Shown piece after piece: positions 23,176 through 28,893 of a DNA stretch of 28,893 nt (position 1 is its first letter; each line of letters begins with the position of its first letter). A program made the translations under genes and the position numbers. The notes under the pieces were generated by a model. The model had not been told where the DNA came from. It saw nothing but the letters and a program-made list of their open reading frames with translations, and ran no database searches. Origin of the DNA: Actinomycetota bacterium (GTDB taxonomy: Bacteria; Actinomycetota; Actinomycetes; S36-B12). Where the stretch lies: contig VGBQ01000006.1 of NCBI GenBank assembly GCA_016870425.1, positions 1 to 28,893 on the forward strand. The letters are read 5' to 3'.

Positions 23176-26100
23176 ATGCGACCCACTCGTCTCATCGCTT
23201 CGGTCTCCGCCGCGCTCGTCACGGCGGCTTCGCTCACGGTGCCCTCGGTGGCTCTGGCCGCCGACTCAGGAGGTGCGGATGACCGCATCGTCCTGCAGCC
23301 GGCCGCGCCGCAGGAGGAGACCCGAGCCGATAAGGAGGCGAAGCCTGCCTCCGATCAGGCCAAGGACAAGGCGAAGGCGCGCGGCAACGACGACCCGCCC
23401 ATCTCCCGTGCACGTCCCATCTCAGACCTGCGGGATTCGGCGAAGTGCACCTCGGACACGGGTCGCTCCTGGGTGGTCGTCAACGGCCCCGGTGACGTGC
23501 GCGTGGCGGGCTGGGCGCAGTGCGTGGGCCGGTCGTGGACTCTCGATGTGACTACAGGCTCGGGCCACATCGGTGGGATGACCCTGCAGGCATCGGACTT
23601 CTCGGGCCGGATCACGATCCCCCGCGCGGCCAAGCCGACTAGCGATGTGCGGGTGCGTCTCCCCTGGGGCGCGAGCACGCTGCCCAAGGGCGATGCGTCG
23701 GCGTACCTCTCCCTCTTCCCGGCCGGGCGCGAGCTCGCCGGCACCGTGACGGTCATCGATGCTGCGAAGGCTGGGCGCATCGACATGTCCGGTCCGGTGC
23801 GCGATGACGGCACCTTCACCCTCAAGGCCAGCGGCGACGTGCTCTTCGCGAAGTCGGCCGTGCTCATGACCGGTGTCTACCGCAGCGGCTCCAACGCCGT
23901 GCGCGGCCGCGGCACCGAGCCCACGTGGGCCTTCTCAGGCAACGCCCCGTCCGTGAAGATCCCGGGGGCGACCTTCGACCGCGCGCGGTTCACCATGAGC
24001 AACACGACTCCGGGAGTGCAGGGCACGAGCCGGGTGAGCATCGAGCAGTACAAGATCGTGTCTCCGGTGCGCATATCCCTCGTGGACGGCACATCATGGA
24101 ACGCCACCCTGCTGGGGGCCGACGCCGGCCCCCGCAAGGACGAGCGCCTGCCCGGACTCACGCTCATGGCCGACGGCGCGACCGGCTCGATCTCCGCCAC
24201 GCGCGGGCAGATCCGCTGGAACGTTCGCATGCCCATGACCCTGGTCGACGGCGCGCTCGCGCTGCGCGGCAACGCCACGCTCATCGGCCCGGCCAAGCTG
24301 CGTCTCGCCCCGACCGCGGGTGTGGGCGATATCTATGGCACGGGGCAGCGCGCCGTCTTCACGGAGGCGGCTGGCTCCATGGTCCTGCAGGGACGGCAGG
24401 CCACCGGCCGCATGGCGATTGGCGCGGTGGGCGAGCAGCTCGTCGACATGCCTGATGGCTGGACCTCGGTCAGCGTGATCGAGCTGACCCCGAAGTTCGC
24501 TGCGGGTCCGGCCGCCACGCTCGAGCGCAGCCTGCAGTACGTCATCACCGACCGCACCTCACGTGTGGTGCTCAGCGGTGCGCTTCCCGCCTCGGGTGCC
24601 CTCACTCTCCGCGCCAGCGGTCACCTCGGCATCGGCAGCACCAAGGTGCCCGTGCAGGGCCGCTACATCGGCGCAGGCCCGCGCCAGTCATCGACGCCGG
24701 GCAGGCTCCTGGTCGCCGCCGACACCGATCGTGCGCCCAAGGGCTACATCGATCTCGGATCCGGAGCGCGAGCCCAGGACACGACCATCCTCCTCACGAC
24801 CGAGGGCGCCGCGCGTCCCGTGAATCGCCTCACGTCGGCCCGCGCACTCAGCCTGCCCTCCGTGACCGTGACGTCGAAGTCCAAGACGTCATCCCAGGGT
24901 GGGACCATCACGTTGACGGTCAAGGACGTCAACACCTCCGGGTCCGATGACTCCATCGTCCTCACCGGCACCTGGTCCTACGCCAACTACACCTACACGG
25001 TCAACGTCAAGGGCACCGGCACGGCGTACTGGGAGCCCTACGCCGGCCTGGAGATCCCGGTTGCCAGCATCTCCGGCACGATCACCCAGGACGACTCGAC
25101 CAACACGACGACATGGGCCGTCTCCGTATCACCCGCCGTGACGTGGAAGACCGGCGACGGCATGACTCTCACGAGCGAGTTCAAGCTGTCGAGCACGTGC
25201 ACCCAGGACATGGCCAAGTCCTGTCCGAAGAAGGATCAGATCCCCGCCGACGCCTTCTTCATCAGCGGTGACTCCGGAGTCATGAACATCCCGACGACGG
25301 TCGGCGTCACGATCCCCGAGCTCGAGGCTGGCGGCGCCTTCATGTCGACCGGCACCTGGGCGCGCTGGGACGCCACCGTCAAGGGCGGCAAGGCGGTCAC
25401 CGTCGAGCTCGCCGACTCCTCCCTCACCATGGAGCAGGTCTCGGTCACGCTCTTCACCGGCGCCACGCGCGATGACACCGACCTCCCGCCCGACCTGGTC
25501 ATGCCCGACCTGTCGGACCTCACCGCTGCCAACATGAACCTCCAGGCCTGCGGTCAGTTCAAGGTCGACGTCCTCGACATCGTCACGACCAAGGCACAGG
25601 GCTGCGTCGGCATCACCCCGAAGGGCAAGGTTCTCGGCCAGTCCAAGACCGGTGGCACCACCGCTTCGGGTGACGACACCGGTGGCGTGGTCGCCCCCAC
25701 GGACGGCCACGATCCCGATGGCGACGGCGGTGCCCTCACGCTCGATCCCTCCGATCCGCCAGAGGTCAACGGCTTCGCCTACAGCGACATCGACCCCAAG
25801 TCGACCCCGCAGAAGAAGCCCGTCTCTGTGCAGCTCTACAACAAGGTTCTGCCGCTGCTCCCGAAGCAAAACAGCCTGACCGTCAAGATTCCCGTGCCCG
25901 GATCGCTCATGGAGTCCTTCGGCACCGGCATCTCGACCACGACCGACCTCATCGGCACCGGGTGGTTCAAGCCCAAGACCGAGGAGTTCAACGTCGACCT
26001 CGACATCCCGGTCAATCTCAAGGCCGCTGGCGCGACCCTGCAGAACATCAACCTCAGCCTGACCCGCAAGCAGGACGCCACCACGGATCCGGCGACCCAC

Positions 26101-28893
26101 TACTACGACTTCGTGCTCGATGCGACGGGCGAGGTGGCGATCCAGACCCACCACTATCCCTTCGACGCCCAGATCGACCTGCAGGACGGCAAGAACAACT
26201 ACGCCGAGGTCAGTCTCACCGTCATCGGCGAGTCCAACAGCCAGACGATCGGTGGCTTCGACGACACCTCGCTGCTCGCCGAGGGCGACTTCGAGCCGCC
26301 GAACATGAGCATGTTTGACGGCACCTTCGACGCCACCCAGCCGAAGAACGACTTCGCTGACTCGGGCTTTGAGGCCGGGAGGCCGCCGTACAACCTGCTG
26401 GACAACATGAGCTTTGAGGACAGCACGTCGATGAACCTGCTGTCGGTGGACGGGGCGACCTTCGACGGCGACGCCTCGGGCAACCTCCTGCCCAACTCCA
26501 GCTTCGACGACACCGATGTGCTGATGAACGGCGACTTTGAAGGCGTCGACGGAGTGACCGGATCAGCTGGCGATACGAAGGTCATCGGCTGGCAGATCCA
26601 GAATGGAACGGACACCAACTTCTCCGTCCAGCTCGTTGACGACACGGGACCATCCGGACAGGCGAGCCGGGTCGCCCAGGTGACCAACTCGTCGACCAAG
26701 GGTTACGTGGACGTCAACACGGGCTTCTACCAGCAGGCTCTGGTCGACGCCCAGACCGGTGGTTCCTACACCGTTACGGGGTGGCTGAAGTCCAAGGCCT
26801 CGAGCAACATCAAGCTCAATGTGACCATCGACTCTCCAGACGGAGGCTCGCCCGGCGACCTGCTCCCTCCTCAGATCACCCTGGCCCCCAACGTGTGGAC
26901 ACAGTTCAGCTACACCAGCACCCCCAAGACGACCGGGGGCAGCTTCAAGATCTACATCGCCCCGCTGGGCGGGCAGACCATCCTCGTGGACGACGTCACC
27001 TTTGGCCCGACGGCAGGCAACGCGGCGGGCAGCCTTCAAAACGTCGCGAGCCCCGACATCATCACGTCGTTCGACAGCGACAGCATCTCGGACTACAACG
27101 TCAGCGGTGGCACAACCGGCGTGGCGATCGCCAAGGCCAATGGCAATGGGTATCTGCAGACGACCGGCTGTGGCGGCTGGTGGCGCTTCAAGAAGGATTC
27201 CGTTGGCTACGAAGGCGGCGGCTTCTTCGACTTCAGTACGACGATCTACTTCCCGGGTTCCTCGGGACGTGAAATCGCCAATGTCGCCTTCCTTATGGAC
27301 GACAATGGAGGGGTCACTGCCAAGGGACTCGTCTTCCGTCTGCAGACCCAAGAGACCGATGGCGGCTTCTACTTCACCAACGGGACTGTCCAGAACACCG
27401 CCAACGGCAGTTATCTCGGTCGCATCCCGGGAGCGTCGACGTCAACACCGGCCGTCGCCATCGGGGGCACCTACCGCGTGCGACTTATCGGCACAGGTTC
27501 GCAGGTGACGGCAAATGTCACCAATGTCGCGGACAACACCTCCGTCTACACCGAGACAGTGGCGCTGCCGGCAGGAACCCCTCTGTCCGGGTCCTTCGGT
27601 CAATACCCCGACGGGTCCTGCACGTCTGGTGGGCAGCGCTGGGACGACATCACTCTCGCCACGCGCACGAACCTCTCGCGCGTCGCCTGGGGCTCCAATG
27701 CCCACACGGCTCCGGGCTTCATGATCCTGAGCGGCACCACGTCATCGTGGGGCTACCTCATGGACGCCGGCGCCACCAGCCCGAAGAACGCCCAGATCTG
27801 GACGTACTCCGCATGGCTGCGCGCCAAGGACAGCAACCCCATCTCGGGCAATCTCGTGCTGCAGGCCGTGGGTGCCTCACAGCAGACCTTCACGCAGCCC
27901 TTCACGGTCACGGACACCTGGACCAAGGTCACCGTCACGGGTCGACTCAACGCCGATGCTAACTCCATCCGGGTGGGCGTGGGTCAAGTCACCACGCCCA
28001 ACGGCACGCTCTACCTAGACGACCACAGCGCGCAGCAGGTGACATGGCAGCAGTATGCGCAGGACAACACCAAACTGCCCGTCTTCGATGTTGTCGCCGA
28101 TCCGGATCCGTCGGAGACGGACAAGGCACTTCTCATGACCGCGCAGAACTCCAGTGCGGCGGGCAGTTACTACTTCCCTCCGTTCAGCGCGTCTTCGCAG
28201 TACAGGGTCACCGCCAAGGTCCGCGCGGCGACATCGACGCCGGTCACGGGCGCCTTCCGGATCTACGACTCGGGCACGGGCACTCCGGCGGTGGCCAACT
28301 TCACGGTCGATAACTCCAAGTGGGTGACCGTCACATCGACGCCGCTGACTTCGACAGGCGGGACACTGCAAGGGCGTGTCGCCGTCGAGTTCCCCGCTAA
28401 CTCCAGCATCTACATCGATGACATCATCCTGACGGCATCGGAGGTGACTTCGAGCCCGCCGCAGTCGGCATCCACGACGGGTGTGCTCCCCAACCTCACG
28501 AACTGGACAGGCGATGAGACTCCGATCGTCGTCATGAGTCCCAATAACGCCTACGACGACTCGTCCTACCAGCGCATCTACTCGGGCAAGAAGGTCTCGA
28601 CCACCATGCCGGTGACCGGGGTCAGTGGGCAGAGCTACGAGGCCACCGTGTGGGTGAAGTCGCCGTTCACGACCTCGTCGTCCAACACCTCGGCGGTGAC
28701 CGCCAAGCTCTCGTCCTACGGCAGTTCGTCGACGAGTTCGCTCAACTCCGCGTCAGCCACCCTCGCCGCTGACGGCACCTATCGGCCGTTGACGGTGGTC
28801 CTCCCGCTGACCGCCAATGCGACCAGCCTCAAACTGGAGGTCACCAACGGCGCGTCCGCCAACTGGGTCGCCATCGACTACGTCACGGTCTCC
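23176..28893 (+). CDS. Giant exported multi-module beta-rich protein, 3' end outside window
   Basis: 1906 codons open to the window end. The signal peptide is residues 1-28 (MRPTRLIASVSAALVTAASL... with ALA before the cut). A charged Lys/Asp/Ala spacer follows. Residues about 75-1020 are Ser/Thr/Gly-rich beta sequence that I cannot assign; they include a possible calcium-type DGHDPDGDG at 843-851. Residues 1026-1124 hold a tandem xF[D/E] array. Then come jelly-roll (CBM4/9-like) or LamG-like modules: about 1117-1279 (from GDFEGVDG to ILVDDVTFG), 1280-1498 (LamG-like, with CGGWWRF), 1499-1620 (LYLDDHS), 1626-1755 (IYIDDIILT) and 1769-1906 (VAIDYVTVS). The ends xDDxx are the usual last strand of such modules. 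Likely a surface adhesin, glycan-binding protein or carrier of a C-terminal domain beyond the window. ATG 23176 is chosen for its clean signal peptide. Confidence 0.88.
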   Translation, partial: MRPTRLIASVSAALVTAASLTVPSVALAADSGGADDRIVLQPAAPQEETRADKEAKPASDQAKDKAKARGNDDPPISRARPISDLRDSAKCTSDTGRSWVVVNGPGDVRVAGWAQCVGRSWTLDVTTGSGHIGGMTLQASDFSGRITIPRAAKPTSDVRVRLPWGASTLPKGDASAYLSLFPAGRELAGTVTVIDAAKAGRIDMSGPVRDDGTFTLKASGDVLFAKSAVLMTGVYRSGSNAVRGRGTEPTWAFSGNAPSVKIPGATFDRARFTMSNTTPGVQGTSRVSIEQYKIVSPVRISLVDGTSWNATLLGADAGPRKDERLPGLTLMADGATGSISATRGQIRWNVRMPMTLVDGALALRGNATLIGPAKLRLAPTAGVGDIYGTGQRAVFTEAAGSMVLQGRQATGRMAIGAVGEQLVDMPDGWTSVSVIELTPKFAAGPAATLERSLQYVITDRTSRVVLSGALPASGALTLRASGHLGIGSTKVPVQGRYIGAGPRQSSTPGRLLVAADTDRAPKGYIDLGSGARAQDTTILLTTEGAARPVNRLTSARALSLPSVTVTSKSKTSSQGGTITLTVKDVNTSGSDDSIVLTGTWSYANYTYTVNVKGTGTAYWEPYAGLEIPVASISGTITQDDSTNTTTWAVSVSPAVTWKTGDGMTLTSEFKLSSTCTQDMAKSCPKKDQIPADAFFISGDSGVMNIPTTVGVTIPELEAGGAFMSTGTWARWDATVKGGKAVTVELADSSLTMEQVSVTLFTGATRDDTDLPPDLVMPDLSDLTAANMNLQACGQFKVDVLDIVTTKAQGCVGITPKGKVLGQSKTGGTTASGDDTGGVVAPTDGHDPDGDGGALTLDPSDPPEVNGFAYSDIDPKSTPQKKPVSVQLYNKVLPLLPKQNSLTVKIPVPGSLMESFGTGISTTTDLIGTGWFKPKTEEFNVDLDIPVNLKAAGATLQNINLSLTRKQDATTDPATHYYDFVLDATGEVAIQTHHYPFDAQIDLQDGKNNYAEVSLTVIGESNSQTIGGFDDTSLLAEGDFEPPNMSMFDGTFDATQPKNDFADSGFEAGRPPYNLLDNMSFEDSTSMNLLSVDGATFDGDASGNLLPNSSFDDTDVLMNGDFEGVDGVTGSAGDTKVIGWQIQNGTDTNFSVQLVDDTGPSGQASRVAQVTNSSTKGYVDVNTGFYQQALVDAQTGGSYTVTGWLKSKASSNIKLNVTIDSPDGGSPGDLLPPQITLAPNVWTQFSYTSTPKTTGGSFKIYIAPLGGQTILVDDVTFGPTAGNAAGSLQNVASPDIITSFDSDSISDYNVSGGTTGVAIAKANGNGYLQTTGCGGWWRFKKDSVGYEGGGFFDFSTTIYFPGSSGREIANVAFLMDDNGGVTAKGLVFRLQTQETDGGFYFTNGTVQNTANGSYLGRIPGASTSTPAVAIGGTYRVRLIGTGSQVTANVTNVADNTSVYTETVALPAGTPLSGSFGQYPDGSCTSGGQRWDDITLATRTNLSRVAWGSNAHTAPGFMILSGTTSSWGYLMDAGATSPKNAQIWTYSAWLRAKDSNPISGNLVLQAVGASQQTFTQPFTVTDTWTKVTVTGRLNADANSIRVGVGQVTTPNGTLYLDDHSAQQVTWQQYAQDNTKLPVFDVVADPDPSETDKALLMTAQNSSAAGSYYFPPFSASSQYRVTAKVRAATSTPVTGAFRIYDSGTGTPAVANFTVDNSKWVTVTSTPLTSTGGTLQGRVAVEFPANSSIYIDDIILTASEVTSSPPQSASTTGVLPNLTNWTGDETPIVVMSPNNAYDDSSYQRIYSGKKVSTTMPVTGVSGQSYEATVWVKSPFTTSSSNTSAVTAKLSSYGSSSTSSLNSASATLAADGTYRPLTVVLPLTANATSLKLEVTNGASANWVAIDYVTVS
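26251..26544 (+). repeat. Array of eight xF[D/E] units inside the giant protein
   Basis: Phenylalanines at residues 1028, 1039, 1051, 1065, 1080, 1096, 1110 and 1121 are each followed by D or E (FDD, FEP, FDA, FEA, FED, FDG, FDD, FEG). Several units are preceded by NLLDN or NLLPN. The first pair, FDDTSLLAEGDFE, and the last pair, FDDTDVLMNGDFE, are near copies 82 residues apart. At DNA level GCTTCGACGACACC is shared (26255 and 26501). Four phenylalanines here use TTT, rare elsewhere in the gene. Confidence 0.8.

Noticed and set aside
25129..26154. 341-codon minus-strand ORF inside the giant gene
   Set aside because: Antisense shadow; the plus frame is open for 1906 codons with signal peptide and module structure.
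1..28893. CRISPR arrays, transposases, integrases or phage genes
   Set aside because: None seen. The only repeats are the protein-coding linker and array, the 24-bp inverted repeat, and short direct repeats without regular spacers.

Overview
The window is very G+C-rich. It carries short -10 boxes of the TAnnnT type placed right before start codons, a tadA gene paired with the actinobacterial 'tRNA adenosine deaminase-associated protein', a three-subunit transhydrogenase, and TAP-type secreted hydrolases. Together these point to a chromosomal segment of a high-GC Actinomycetota. The genus cannot be decided from the sequence. No phage, insertion sequence or CRISPR array was seen.

Layout. (1) 1-1047: 5' part of a secreted type I sulfatase on the minus strand, cut by the window edge. 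(2) 1208-4831, plus strand: a type II NADH dehydrogenase, a YczE-like membrane protein and a ThDP-dependent 2-keto acid decarboxylase-like enzyme. (3) 4828-8161, minus strand: a tightly overlapping three-gene operon (circularly permuted ATP-grasp, alpha-E, transglutaminase) of the predicted peptide ligase/peptidase type. It is preceded by an SMP-30-like beta-propeller gene (8199-9200) and a newly proposed 52-residue ORF with a strong Shine-Dalgarno (9228-9386). (4) 9564-11546: a membrane-anchored UbiB/ABC1 kinase-like protein. (5) 11606-12607, minus: a tocopherol-cyclase-like protein, divergent from pntAA-pntAB-pntB (12652-15471). (6) 15474-16112, minus: upp. (7) 16210-17280, plus: the tadA-associated gene, tadA and tRNA-Ser(CGA). 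(8) 17419-19724: a SAM methyltransferase and a secreted TAP-like alpha/beta hydrolase. (9) 19759-19833: a perfect 24-bp inverted repeat between convergent genes. (10) 19991-21211, minus: a secreted class C beta-lactamase-fold serine hydrolase. (11) 21433-22983: a membrane-anchored M23 endopeptidase with two peptidoglycan-binding domains, behind a CRP-like site and a 42-bp-spaced direct repeat. (12) 23176-28893: a giant exported protein (at least 1906 residues) that leaves the window open.

How the genes fit together. Housekeeping redox genes (NDH-2, transhydrogenase), quinone/isoprenoid-linked proteins (UbiB-like, tocopherol-cyclase-like) and nucleotide/tRNA genes make up the left and centre. 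The right third is cell envelope: a serine hydrolase, a peptidoglycan endopeptidase and a very large surface or secreted protein. The least ordinary structure is inside the giant protein. Eight short 'xF[D/E]' units, several in the form NLLxNxSFE, are packed every 11-16 residues (26251-26544). They look like tandem copies of only the first strand of a carbohydrate-binding jelly-roll module, and they sit immediately before full-size modules, at the point where codon usage also shifts.
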